In this document: piece after piece, positions 35,631 through 44,332 of the stretch | How positions within the stretch are numbered: the first letter of the stretch is position 1 | Layout: every line of letters starts with the position of its first letter | Assembly (NCBI GenBank): GCA_036394575.1 | Contig: DASWEY010000082.1 | Location: 124,001-188,000 of the forward strand | Source: UKL13-2 sp036394575 | Lineage (GTDB): Bacteria > Pseudomonadota > Gammaproteobacteria > Burkholderiales > Usitatibacteraceae | DNA length: 64,000 nucleotides | Direction: 5' to 3' | Notes under the pieces: generated by a model | The model's input: only the letters and a program-made list of their open reading frames with translations | Database searches by the model: none | What the model was told of the DNA's origin: nothing | Position numbers and translations under genes: made by a program

Positions 35631-36176
35631 ATGAAATCGCTTATCGCAACGTCTGTTCTGCTGGGACTGTTGATGGCCGGACTGAATGCAAATGCCCAGG
35701 CGCTGTACCGCTGGGTCGATCAGGACGGCAAGGTGCAATACTCCGATATGCCGCCGCCGCCCAATGCGAAAAACGCGCAGCAGAAAAAGCTGGGCGACAA
35801 TCTCATCCAGCAGGATGAAATGTCTTTTTCCATGAAGACCGCCGCGCAAAACAATCCGGTCACGCTATATGCCACCAGTTGCGGCGCCGCCTGCGATGAC
35901 GCACGCGCGCTGCTGATTAAACGCGGCATTCCCTTTACCGAACGCAATCCCGAAAAAGATCCGGACGCCGCCGATGCACTCAAGGCCCTGATTGGCGTGC
36001 TGGAAGTGCCCGCCATCGCCATTGGCAGCAATGACAAATACAAGGGCTTTTCCGCCATCGGTTGGAATCGTGTATTGACCGCCGCGGGGTATCCCAGCAG
36101 CAATGGGGTGGCGCGTCCGCCCGCTGCCAAAGCCGCGCCAGCCGGTACCGATGCGCCGCCGCCGGTCCCCCAGTAG
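35631..36176 (+). CDS. secreted DUF4124 - glutaredoxin-like protein
   Basis: A 181-residue exported protein. A signal peptide (LIATSVLLGLLMAGLNANA) is followed by a DUF4124 segment (LYRWVDQDGKVQYSDMPPP) and a thioredoxin/glutaredoxin-like domain (VTLYATSCGAACDDARALL...VLEVPAIAI). The redox motif is spaced C-GAA-C instead of CxxC, so classical disulfide exchange is uncertain. The tail is rich in Pro and Ala. Shine-Dalgarno GAGGAG is present. It runs 11 bases ahead of xth, so the two may share a message. Confidence 0.85.
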   Translation: MKSLIATSVLLGLLMAGLNANAQALYRWVDQDGKVQYSDMPPPPNAKNAQQKKLGDNLIQQDEMSFSMKTAAQNNPVTLYATSCGAACDDARALLIKRGIPFTERNPEKDPDAADALKALIGVLEVPAIAIGSNDKYKGFSAIGWNRVLTAAGYPSSNGVARPPAAKAAPAGTDAPPPVPQ

Positions 36177-36187
36177 GCGTCGCCGCA

Positions 36188-36952
36188 ATGAAGCTGGTCA
36201 CCTGGAACGTCAACTCGCTCAATGTGCGCCTGCCGCATGTGCTCGATTGGCTGAAAACGCATCAACCCGATGCGCTCTGCCTGCAGGAGCTGAAACTCGA
36301 GGATGCAAAGTTTCCGATGGCGGCGTTCGACGAGATCGGCTACAACGCGGCCTTCCTGGGGCAAAAGACTTATAACGGCGTGGCCATCCTGAGCCGTGCG
36401 CGGCCGGAAGACGTGACGCGCAATATGCCGAACTTCGCCGATGAGCAGAAACGCGTGATCGCCGCCACCATCGACGGTGTGCGCGTGGTCTGCGCCTACA
36501 TCCCCAATGGGCAGGATGTCGATTCCGACAAGTATCAGTACAAGCTGAAATGGCTGACGGCGCTTGAGGAATACATGCGTGCCGAAATCGCCGCTTATGG
36601 CGACGTCGCCTTGCTCGGCGATTACAACATCGCGCCGGCCGATGCCGATGTCTACGATCCCGCCGCCTGGGCAGGCAAGGTGCTGTGCACCGACGCTGAG
36701 CGCGCCGCCTTCCGCAACCTGCTCGGCCTGGGCATGAGCGACAGCTTCCGCCAGTTCGAGCAGCCGGAAAAAAGTTTCACTTGGTGGGATTACCGCATGA
36801 ACGGTTTCAAACGCAACCTCGGCCTGCGCATCGACCATATCCTGCTTACTCCCGCCCTGGCCGACCGCTGCGCCAGCGCCGCCATCGACCTGGTGCCGCG
36901 CAAACTCGAGCGCCCCTCGGACCATGCCCCGGTGGTCGTGGCGCTGCGTTAA
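36188..36952 (+). CDS. xth: exodeoxyribonuclease III
   Basis: A 254-residue AP endonuclease / 3'-5' exonuclease of base excision repair. MKLVTWNVNSLNVRLPHVL, LCLQELKLED, YIPNGQDVDSDKYQYKL, LLGDYNIAPADADVYDP and the C-terminal LRIDHILLTP and ERPSDHAPVVV carry the Mg-binding and catalytic residues (Asn, Glu, Asp, Asp-His). Length agrees with the family. Confidence 0.95.
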   Translation: MKLVTWNVNSLNVRLPHVLDWLKTHQPDALCLQELKLEDAKFPMAAFDEIGYNAAFLGQKTYNGVAILSRARPEDVTRNMPNFADEQKRVIAATIDGVRVVCAYIPNGQDVDSDKYQYKLKWLTALEEYMRAEIAAYGDVALLGDYNIAPADADVYDPAAWAGKVLCTDAERAAFRNLLGLGMSDSFRQFEQPEKSFTWWDYRMNGFKRNLGLRIDHILLTPALADRCASAAIDLVPRKLERPSDHAPVVVALR

Positions 36953-37229
36953 CCAAAGTTAACCTTCACCTTTCTCTTCCCCACTTCTTCCGTGTCTTAG
37001 CGTCTTAAAATGCCGTCGTCCCGGCCCCCATGGGGATTTGCCCTGGCGGCAAGGGGAACTCGGCCTGTCCGGGTTCAGGCAAGGCTCGTCGGCGTGGCGG
37101 GCGGATACCGTCCGGCGTCCGGTCAGGGCCGTTTGACGGTTGGGTGACGGCTGGCGCCGGCTACGCGTAAAATTCTTCATCGATTTTTTCAATGGCCGAG
37201 GCCCTTTTCATTTGCCGCAAGCACCGATT

Positions 37230-40013
37230 TTGAACGCTCCCGACTACCCTCTGTCGCCGACGCCGGTTACCCTGGCGCGCTATGAAATTCTCGACACGCC
37301 ACCGGAAGCGGCGTTCGACGATCTGGCGCGCCGCGCCGCACAGGCCATCAATGCGCCGATGGCGGGCATCTCTTTTTTCGCCGTCCATGAAGAGGCGGCG
37401 GCCGCGGGCGTTGCCGCCGGCGCATGGCGTGAGTGGTTCAAGGCGCGCATCAACCTGCCGATCATGAATCTGTCGCCGGCGGATTGCTTTTTCCTGCCGG
37501 CGCTGCAGGCGCTGACCAATTCAATGGCGGGCTCCCGAGTGTTAATGATCCCGGATGCGCTGGCCGACAAACGCGTGCGTGACCATCCTCTGGTGGTCGG
37601 TGTGCCGCATATCTGTTTTTACGCCGGCGCGCCGATTTTTTCCAAGTCGCGGCAGCTGCTCGGCGTGCTGTCGGTATTCGACACGTCCTCGCGCGAACTG
37701 AGCAGCCTCGAAAGCGAGGCCCTGAGCAATCTGGCCGGCCTGATCGGCGCCCGCCTTGAAGCGCGCGCCGAGGCGCGCCGCGAGCGCCGTGCCGCGCAGG
37801 AGTCCGAGCCATATCCGGCCACGCAGACCCCGGCGGCCAAGGATAGCGCCGCCGAACAGCGGATCGAGCATCTGACGCGTGAATTCATGCAGCTCGAGCA
37901 GCTGCTGGAAGACGAGATCACCACCCGACAGGCGGCCGAAACCAGGCTGACCCAGGAGAAAGAATTCTCCGACGCGGCGATCCAGAGCCTGCCGGGTTCG
38001 TTTTACATGTTCGATGCCGCGGGCGGCATGGTGCGTTGGAACAAGAGCTTCCAGGAAAACAGCGGCTATCAGGATCATGAAATTATCAATATGCGCGCGC
38101 TTGAATTCATCGCCGATGTCGATCGGGCGGCGGTGGCCGACGCCATGCGGCGCATTGTCGACGCCGGCGAAGAAGTGTCGATGGAAGCCAATATGCGCCA
38201 TCGCAACGGCAGCGTGGTGCCGTATTCCTTCCAGGGGCGACCGCTGGATGTGGACGGCAAACGCTATTGCATCGGCGTCGGCCGCAACATCACCGAGCGC
38301 AAGCAGGCCGAGCATGATTTCCAGGTGGCCAAGGAGCGGCTCGACTTCGCCCTCGCCGGCTCCTCGCTGGCGCTGTGGGATTGGGACCTCGCCACCAATA
38401 CGGTGTACTTCAACCAGGGCTGGGGCCTGCTGCTGGGCAATCAGCCGATCGAGGCCCGCTACCGCGGCGAAACGGTGCTGGCCTGGGTGCACAAGGACGA
38501 CCTCGAACGCTGCAAGGTGGCGCTCGCCCATGCCATCAAGGGCGAGAACAACGACCTCAATTGCGAATACCGCATGCCCGACGAGAACGGCAACTGGATC
38601 TGGGTGCACACCCGCGGCAAGGTGACCGAACGCGATGCCGCCGGCCGCGCGCGCCGCATGACCGGCACCAGCGCCAACATCACCAATCGCAAGCTCGCCG
38701 AGGAACGCGCCGAATTCCTGGCCACGCGCGACCCGCTCACCGGCCTGCCCAACCGCATGCTGGTCAACGACCGGCTCGAGCAGGGCATCGCCAATGCCGC
38801 GCGCAAGAACGGCCGGCTCGCCTTCATGTTCATCGACCTCGACCGCTTCAAGACCATCAACGATTCCCTGGGCCACGATGTCGGCGACGAGTTGCTGAAG
38901 CGCGTCGCGGCCCGCCTCAGCGCCTGCGTCCGCAGCAGCGATACCGTGGCGCGCCTGGGCGGCGACGAATTCGCGGTGATCCTGGAGAACCTGCCTGCCG
39001 ACGATCACGACGGCGCGCAGAACGTGGCCGAGAAAATGATCGCCTCGCTGGCTTCGCCGATCATGATCAACAACCAGCATCTGAACACCTCCTGCTCGAT
39101 CGGTATCGGCATGTTCCCCGCCGACGGCGGCGATCCGCAGACCCTGATGAAGCACGCCGACGTGGCGATGTACGACGCCAAAGCCAAGGGCCGCAACAAT
39201 TACCAGTTTTTCTCGCACGAGATGAACGCCAAGGCGCAGGAACGTCTCGCCATCGAAAATTATCTGCGTCTGGCGTTGCGCCGCAATGAGCTCGAGCTGC
39301 ATTACCAGCCGCGCGTGTCGTTCGCCACCGGCCGCGTCACCGGCGTCGAGGCCCTGATCCGCTGGCAGCACCCGCGCCACGGCCTGCTGCTGCCGGGAAA
39401 GTTCATCGGCGTCGCCGAAGATTCCGGCCTGATCGTGCCGATCGGCGAATGGGTCATCGAAACCGCCTTCAACCAGATCGCCGCCTGGCAACGCAAAGGC
39501 AATCGCGATTTGCAGCTGGCGGTGAACGTCTCGCCCGGGCAGATTTTCGACGGCGAACGCTTCGCCCGCGCCATCGAGCAATGCGCCATCGCGGCCAATC
39601 TGGATACCCGCACCGTCGAACTGGAGCTCACCGAAAGCATGTTGCTGAAAAACGTCGACGAGACCGCGGCACTGCTGAAGAAACTCGGCGATCTCGGCAT
39701 CGGCCTCGCCATCGACGACTTCGGCACCGGCTATTCCTCGCTTTCCTACCTCAAGCAATTGCCGGTCGATTCGATCAAGGTCGATTCCTCATTCGTCCGC
39801 GACATCGGCACCGACCCCAATGACGAAGCCATCATCCGCGCCATCATCGCCATGACCCACAGCCTGAAACTGAACGTGGTCGCCGAAGGTGTCGAAAGCG
39901 AAGACCAGTACCGCGTGCTGCGCGATCTGGATTGCGATGAATACCAGGGCTTCTTCTTCTCCAAGCCGCTGCCGCCGGCGGAGTTCGAGGCGCAGTACCT
40001 GGACGCGGCGTAG
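37230..40013 (+). CDS. GAF-PAS-PAS-GGDEF-EAL c-di-GMP protein
   Basis: A 927-residue cytoplasmic signalling protein without membrane segments. The GAF domain (about 10-190; ARYEILDTPPEAAFDDLAR) is followed by a coiled-coil linker, PAS1 (~245-365), PAS2 (~370-495), GGDEF (motif at residues 577-581, with an RSSD inhibitory I-site five residues before it) and EAL (motif at 707-709). The catalytic signature residues, including AEGVE and YQGF, are intact, so both cyclase and phosphodiesterase activity are possible. The TTG at 37230 (LNAPDYPLSPTP) was chosen as start; a TTG at 37140 would add 30 residues. The ~275 bases upstream show no gene. Confidence 0.9.
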   Translation: MNAPDYPLSPTPVTLARYEILDTPPEAAFDDLARRAAQAINAPMAGISFFAVHEEAAAAGVAAGAWREWFKARINLPIMNLSPADCFFLPALQALTNSMAGSRVLMIPDALADKRVRDHPLVVGVPHICFYAGAPIFSKSRQLLGVLSVFDTSSRELSSLESEALSNLAGLIGARLEARAEARRERRAAQESEPYPATQTPAAKDSAAEQRIEHLTREFMQLEQLLEDEITTRQAAETRLTQEKEFSDAAIQSLPGSFYMFDAAGGMVRWNKSFQENSGYQDHEIINMRALEFIADVDRAAVADAMRRIVDAGEEVSMEANMRHRNGSVVPYSFQGRPLDVDGKRYCIGVGRNITERKQAEHDFQVAKERLDFALAGSSLALWDWDLATNTVYFNQGWGLLLGNQPIEARYRGETVLAWVHKDDLERCKVALAHAIKGENNDLNCEYRMPDENGNWIWVHTRGKVTERDAAGRARRMTGTSANITNRKLAEERAEFLATRDPLTGLPNRMLVNDRLEQGIANAARKNGRLAFMFIDLDRFKTINDSLGHDVGDELLKRVAARLSACVRSSDTVARLGGDEFAVILENLPADDHDGAQNVAEKMIASLASPIMINNQHLNTSCSIGIGMFPADGGDPQTLMKHADVAMYDAKAKGRNNYQFFSHEMNAKAQERLAIENYLRLALRRNELELHYQPRVSFATGRVTGVEALIRWQHPRHGLLLPGKFIGVAEDSGLIVPIGEWVIETAFNQIAAWQRKGNRDLQLAVNVSPGQIFDGERFARAIEQCAIAANLDTRTVELELTESMLLKNVDETAALLKKLGDLGIGLAIDDFGTGYSSLSYLKQLPVDSIKVDSSFVRDIGTDPNDEAIIRAIIAMTHSLKLNVVAEGVESEDQYRVLRDLDCDEYQGFFFSKPLPPAEFEAQYLDAA

Positions 40014-40163
40014 CCAATCGCCGGCCTTTGTTCGTTGCAACCCCACCTGTGCGGGTAGGAATGCCGGGCGCGCAGCCAATGCCGCGCACTCCTCGATTAA
40101 TATTCGCAGCAGAAAAAATGATCAGACACTCAACGTCCTGTTCAGGACCTTCTAGGGGAAAAA

Positions 40164-40832
40164 ATGAAAAAGAGTTTCATCATCGGATTTTCGGCATTGA
40201 TCGCCGTAGCCGCCGCACACGCTGCCGAAGACACCGGCCGCCCGCTCGCGCTGGCGCAAAGCAATGCGCTGGCTCTGGTCGACGAAGTCAGGACCTCGCC
40301 CTATCCCGGTCAACCGAACTACCGACCCTTGCGCTTCCTGCTCGGGCTGGGCTTGACCTTTGGTGGCGATACCCTGGCGACGGTGAAATATACCGATGGC
40401 AGCACCGATAATGTCAAGGCCGGTGGCGATGTCCTGTTTTATGGCGGCGCAGATTATCGCTTCAATGACTTCTTTTCACTGGAAGGCAGCGTCGGCTATC
40501 ACCTGGCCAGTACCAAACTGGCCAGAAATGGCGAAGCCACTTTCAAACGTGTGCCGGTGGAATTCCTGCTGCACTACTACCTGAATGAATCGGTTCGCTT
40601 TGGCGCAGGTGCGCGTTTCATCAACAACCCCGAAGTCAAAATCGATATTCGCAATTCGACCAATATCCGCCAGTCGTTTTCAAACACCGTTGGGCAGGTG
40701 ATCGAAGCCGAGTATCTGACCCAGCATTACGGCATCAAGCTGCGCTACGTCGCGGAAAAATACAAGATTGAGGGAACGCCCGTTTCCATCAACGGCAACC
40801 ATGTGGGCGTGCTGACCAGTTTTTATTTCTGA
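40164..40832 (+). CDS. outer-membrane beta-barrel protein
   Basis: A 222-residue exported protein. A signal peptide (SFIIGFSALIAVAAAHA) is followed by alternating amphipathic strands and a terminal aromatic residue (GVLTSFYF), as in eight-stranded OmpW/OmpA-like barrels. No specific family was recognised. Shine-Dalgarno AGGGGA. A small hairpin (GTCCTG-TT-CAGGAC, 40135-40148) precedes it in the leader. Confidence 0.8.
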   Translation: MKKSFIIGFSALIAVAAAHAAEDTGRPLALAQSNALALVDEVRTSPYPGQPNYRPLRFLLGLGLTFGGDTLATVKYTDGSTDNVKAGGDVLFYGGADYRFNDFFSLEGSVGYHLASTKLARNGEATFKRVPVEFLLHYYLNESVRFGAGARFINNPEVKIDIRNSTNIRQSFSNTVGQVIEAEYLTQHYGIKLRYVAEKYKIEGTPVSINGNHVGVLTSFYF

Positions 40833-40885
40833 AGTGGGATATTTGCCTACGAAGGCGGCGCTTCTGCCATTGCATTGACGGACCC

Positions 40886-41251
40886 GTGAATGCCGCACAT
40901 GAAACCCTGCCGACGGGAGGACAAACCAACGTCCTCTTCGTCTGTAGCCGCAATCAATGGCGCAGCCCGACTGTCGAGCAAATCTGGCGCAAGCATCCGG
41001 CCTTCTCGGTGCGCTCCGCAGGAACGAGCCCAAACGCCCGGCATCCGGTCTCAGCAAGTGACCTTCAATGGGCGCAGATCATTTTTGTCATGGAGGAGAA
41101 ACACAAGTCGCGGCTACGGACAAAATTCGGGCGAGCTCTTGAAAACAAACCCATTCATGTGCTCGACATTCTTGACGAATACAAATTCATGGACCCCGGG
41201 CTGGTCGAGCAATTGCGTCAATCGGTAGGCGCAATTCTGGGCCTTGAGTAA
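40886..41251 (+). CDS. low-molecular-weight phosphatase-like protein
   Basis: A 121-residue protein with the P-loop CSRNQWRS (CX5R) in NVLFVCSRNQWRSPTVEQIW. It is shorter than classical LMW-PTPs (about 150), and the acidic Asp-Pro catalytic loop appears only as FMDPGL near the C-terminus. It resembles the small family annotated as protein tyrosine phosphatase in proteobacteria. The start is GTG. It is unlike the arsC in this window outside the P-loop. Substrate unknown. Confidence 0.78.
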   Translation: MNAAHETLPTGGQTNVLFVCSRNQWRSPTVEQIWRKHPAFSVRSAGTSPNARHPVSASDLQWAQIIFVMEEKHKSRLRTKFGRALENKPIHVLDILDEYKFMDPGLVEQLRQSVGAILGLE

Positions 41252-41285
41252 CGTCCCGACCTTTTGTGGGATCGAGGACAAAATT

Positions 41286-41348
41286 CGTAGAACGCCATTT
41301 GGCGCGGTGTTTGAGGCATTTTTGCTCCGAAACCCGCGCCAATGCTGG
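41286..41348. repeat. dispersed palindromic repeat, copy C
   Basis: 63 bases that align without gaps with copy D (about 80 percent identical by eye). TTGGCGCG (41299-41306) pairs with CGCGCCAA (41335-41342). The centre TTTGAGGCATTTTTGCTC matches copy A. It lies between convergent phosphatase and hemW genes. Confidence 0.8.
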
Positions 41349-41359
41349 ACTTTGCAAAT

Positions 41360-42556
41360 CTATTCCCGCGGCGCCGTCAAAAACATCTCCAGCAAATCAT
41401 TCAAAAACAAACGCCCCTTGACCGTCGGCCGGACGCGCAAATGATCGCTCTCGATCAGCCCGCGCTCGGTGGCGAGCTGCAGCTGCCGCGAGATTACCGA
41501 GATCGGCTGGCCGGTGCGTTCGACGAATAGCGTATTGGCAAAGCCTTCACTCAGGCGCAACGCGTTGAGCATGAATTCGAAAGGCAGCTCGCCGGGGGTG
41601 ATGGTTTTTTCTTCCTGGTTCGACAGGCCCAGCGGCGCTTGCTCCATGTATGCCTTGGGTTGCTTGAAGCGCGCCTCGCGGGTGATGCGATCGGGGAAGG
41701 AAATCTTGCCGTGTGCGCCGGCGCCGATGCCGACATAATCGCCGAAGCGCCAATAGTTGAGATTGTGGCGGCTCTCGCGGCCGGGTTTGGCATAGGCCGA
41801 GGTTTCGTAGTGGGTGTAACCGGCGGCCCCGAGTTTTGCCTCGATCATTTCCTGCATATCGGCAGCCAGTTCGTCATCGGGCAGGGGCGGCGGGAAGCGG
41901 TGGAACAGGGTGTTCGGCTCCAGCGTCAGATGGTAGATCGACAGATGATTGGTGCCAAACGAGAGTGCCGTATCGACATCGGCCGCGCATTCCGCCAGCG
42001 TCTGCCTCGGCAGGGCGAACATCAAATCGAGGTTGATATTGTCGAAATTCTGTTGCGCGATCTCAATGGCGTGGCGCGCCTCGCGGTCGTCGTGCACGCG
42101 GCCCAGGGCCTGTAGATGCTGCGGGTTGAAACTCTGGATGCCGATCGACAGGCGGTTGACGCCGGCATAGCGGAAGTCGCGAAACTTGTCGGCTTCAAAG
42201 GTGCCGGGATTGGCCTCGAGCGTGATCTCGGCTTCGGTATCCAGCGGCACGCGCGCCCGCACCGCCGTGAGAATGGCGTCGATACCCTCGGCCGAAAACA
42301 GGCTGGGCGTGCCGCCGCCGAAGAAAATCGAATACACACGGCGTCCCCAGATTTTCGGCAGGCTGTGATCGAGATCCGAGATCAGGCAGTCGATATAGGC
42401 TTTTTCCGGGATGGCGCCCTTGGCCTCGTGCGAATTGAAATCGCAATAGGGGCATTTGCGGATGCACCAGGGGATGTGGATATAGAGCGACAGCGGCGGC
42501 AGGGCGCTGAGCGCGATGCGGCCGGCCGGCAAAATGGGTTTGGAAGCGGGGCTCAT
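41360..42556 (-). CDS. hemW: HemW, radical SAM heme chaperone-like protein
   Basis: A 398-residue radical SAM protein. The cluster motif is Cys31-x3-Cys35-x2-Cys38 in WCIRKCPYCDFNSH; Phe follows where true HemN has a further Cys, which marks HemW. FFGGGTPSL, LEANPG, NRLSIGIQSFN and LDLMFALP are typical. HemW is thought to insert heme rather than act as coproporphyrinogen oxidase. The start ATG at 42556 lies 4 bases after the rdgB stop, so the two form an operon. Confidence 0.92.
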   Translation of the reverse strand: MSPASKPILPAGRIALSALPPLSLYIHIPWCIRKCPYCDFNSHEAKGAIPEKAYIDCLISDLDHSLPKIWGRRVYSIFFGGGTPSLFSAEGIDAILTAVRARVPLDTEAEITLEANPGTFEADKFRDFRYAGVNRLSIGIQSFNPQHLQALGRVHDDREARHAIEIAQQNFDNINLDLMFALPRQTLAECAADVDTALSFGTNHLSIYHLTLEPNTLFHRFPPPLPDDELAADMQEMIEAKLGAAGYTHYETSAYAKPGRESRHNLNYWRFGDYVGIGAGAHGKISFPDRITREARFKQPKAYMEQAPLGLSNQEEKTITPGELPFEFMLNALRLSEGFANTLFVERTGQPISVISRQLQLATERGLIESDHLRVRPTVKGRLFLNDLLEMFLTAPRE

Positions 42557-42560
42557 TGCG

Positions 42561-43154
42561 TCAAGTGTGCGCGCGTTGCAGTTTCCCGGCCAGGGCCGCC
42601 ATCGCCTTGCCACGATGGCTGATGCGGTTCTTGATTTCCGCGGGCAGCTCGGCGGCGGTGCAGCCATGCTCGGGCAAAAAGAAGTGCGGGTCGTAACCGA
42701 AGCCGCCGCTACCGCGCGCGTCCTCGACGATCTCGCCGGCCCATTCGCCGTCGGCGATCAGCGGATGCGGATCGTCCGCATGCTGCAGCAGCACCAGGGC
42801 GCAGTAATAAAACGCGCTGCGGTCGTCCGCGTTCTCAAGTGCGGCGATCAGACGCTGATTATTGCGGGCATCCGACCGGGGCTCGCCGGCGAAACGCGCC
42901 GAACGCACGCCCGGCGCGCCGTCCAGCGAGGGCACGCAGATGCCGGAATCATCGGCCAGCGCCGGCAGGCCGCTGCTCCGCGCGGCGTGACGGGCCTTGG
43001 CCAGGGCGTTTTCGACAAAGGTGGCGAACGGTTCCGCCGCCTCGGGGATGCCGAGTTGGGCCTGCGGGATGGCGACAAAATCAAACGGCGTCAGCAGGGC
43101 GCCGAATTCGCGCAATTTGCCGGCGTTATTGCTGGCGATGACGATCTTTTTCAT
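42561..43154 (-). CDS. rdgB: RdgB/HAM1 XTP/dITP pyrophosphatase
   Basis: A 197-residue nucleotide-pool sanitiser that hydrolyses dITP, XTP and ITP. IVIASNNAGKLREF, ALADDSGICVPSLDGAPGVRSARFAG and GFGYDPHFFLPEHGCTAAEL are the family's substrate- and Mg-binding motifs. The ATG at 43154 gives the typical length. First gene of rdgB-hemW, divergent from gap. Confidence 0.95.
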   Translation of the reverse strand: MKKIVIASNNAGKLREFGALLTPFDFVAIPQAQLGIPEAAEPFATFVENALAKARHAARSSGLPALADDSGICVPSLDGAPGVRSARFAGEPRSDARNNQRLIAALENADDRSAFYYCALVLLQHADDPHPLIADGEWAGEIVEDARGSGGFGYDPHFFLPEHGCTAAELPAEIKNRISHRGKAMAALAGKLQRAHT

Positions 43155-43308
43155 GACCGGGAGAATAGGCGCTTGGCCGCTATGAGGCAAGCCGCTGGCG
43201 GGGACACCCGGGCGCATTTGGGCGAATGGCGCGCTTACGGTAAAATCACGGGTTCTCGATTTATCCGCCCGCAGTTCGATTTCAACCCGCTCCCAGGACC
43301 CCAAAAAA

Positions 43309-44322
43309 ATGACTATCCGCGTCGCCATCAATGGCTATGGCCGTATCGGCCGCAACGTTCTCCGCGCCCACTATGAAGGCGGCAAGAAACACGACATTCA
43401 AATCGTTGCGATCAATGACCTCGGCCCGGTCGAGACCAATGCGCATCTGACGCGCCATGACACCGCGCACGGCAAGTTTCCCGGCGCGGTGGCGGTGGAG
43501 GGCGAGTACCTGGTCGTCAACGGCGACAAGATCAGGGTCTTTGCCCAGCGCGATCCGGCCCTGATTCCTTGGGGTGAGCTGAAGGTGGACGTAGTGCTGG
43601 AATGCACCGGTTTCTTCACTACCAAGGAAAAGGCCTCGGCCCACATCAAGGGCGGCGCCAAAAAGGTCGTGATATCTGCCCCCGGCGGCAAGGACGTGGA
43701 CGCAACCGTGGTTTACGGGGTCAATCACAATGTGCTGACTTCGGCGATGACGGTCATTTCGAACGCCAGCTGCACCACCAATTGCCTGGCCCCGCTGGTC
43801 AAGCCGTTGAACGAAAAAATCGGCGTGGTGCACGGCCTGATGACCACGGTGCACGCTTATACCAACGACCAAGTGCTGACGGACGTGATGCACGAAGACC
43901 TGCGCCGCGCCCGCTCGGCGACCATGTCGATGATCCCGACCAAGACTGGCGCCGCCGCAGCAGTGGGCCTGGTGATGCCGGAACTGAACGGCAGGCTCGA
44001 TGGTTATTCGATCCGCGTGCCGACCATCAATGTTTCGCTGGTCGATCTCTCCTTCATTGCGGCGCGCGACACCACGGTCGATGAAGTCAACGCGATCATG
44101 AAGGCCGCCTCGCAAACGCCCGAAATGAAAGGCATCCTCGCCTACAACACCGCACCGCTGGTGTCGGTCGATTTCAACCACGACAGCCACTCCTCCTCCT
44201 TCGACGCGACCCTGACCAAGGTATCGGGCCGTCTGGTAAAGGTATCGAGCTGGTACGACAATGAATGGGGTTTCAGCAACCGCATGCTGGATACGACGAT
44301 CGCGTTGACCTCCGCCAAGTAG
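43309..44322 (+). CDS. gap: glyceraldehyde-3-phosphate dehydrogenase
   Basis: A 337-residue type I GAPDH. It shows the NAD-binding start IRVAINGYGRIGRNVLRA, the catalytic cysteine motif SNASCTTNCLAP and the C-terminal SWYDNEWGFSNRM. It leads the cluster gap-pgk-pyk, ten bases before pgk. It can serve glycolysis or gluconeogenesis. Confidence 0.96.
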   Translation: MTIRVAINGYGRIGRNVLRAHYEGGKKHDIQIVAINDLGPVETNAHLTRHDTAHGKFPGAVAVEGEYLVVNGDKIRVFAQRDPALIPWGELKVDVVLECTGFFTTKEKASAHIKGGAKKVVISAPGGKDVDATVVYGVNHNVLTSAMTVISNASCTTNCLAPLVKPLNEKIGVVHGLMTTVHAYTNDQVLTDVMHEDLRRARSATMSMIPTKTGAAAAVGLVMPELNGRLDGYSIRVPTINVSLVDLSFIAARDTTVDEVNAIMKAASQTPEMKGILAYNTAPLVSVDFNHDSHSSSFDATLTKVSGRLVKVSSWYDNEWGFSNRMLDTTIALTSAK

Positions 44323-44332
44323 GCTCGCGTCG

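Noticed and set aside
36948..36961. GTTAAC-CAA-AGTTAAC double palindrome at the xth stop
   Set aside because: Very short and partly coding; no downstream promoter or terminator features support a site.
36953..37229. Possible riboswitch or small gene before the GAF-PAS-GGDEF-EAL gene
   Set aside because: GC-rich paired segments occur but no c-di-GMP (GEMM) riboswitch motif, and no short frame with a ribosome binding site was convincing.
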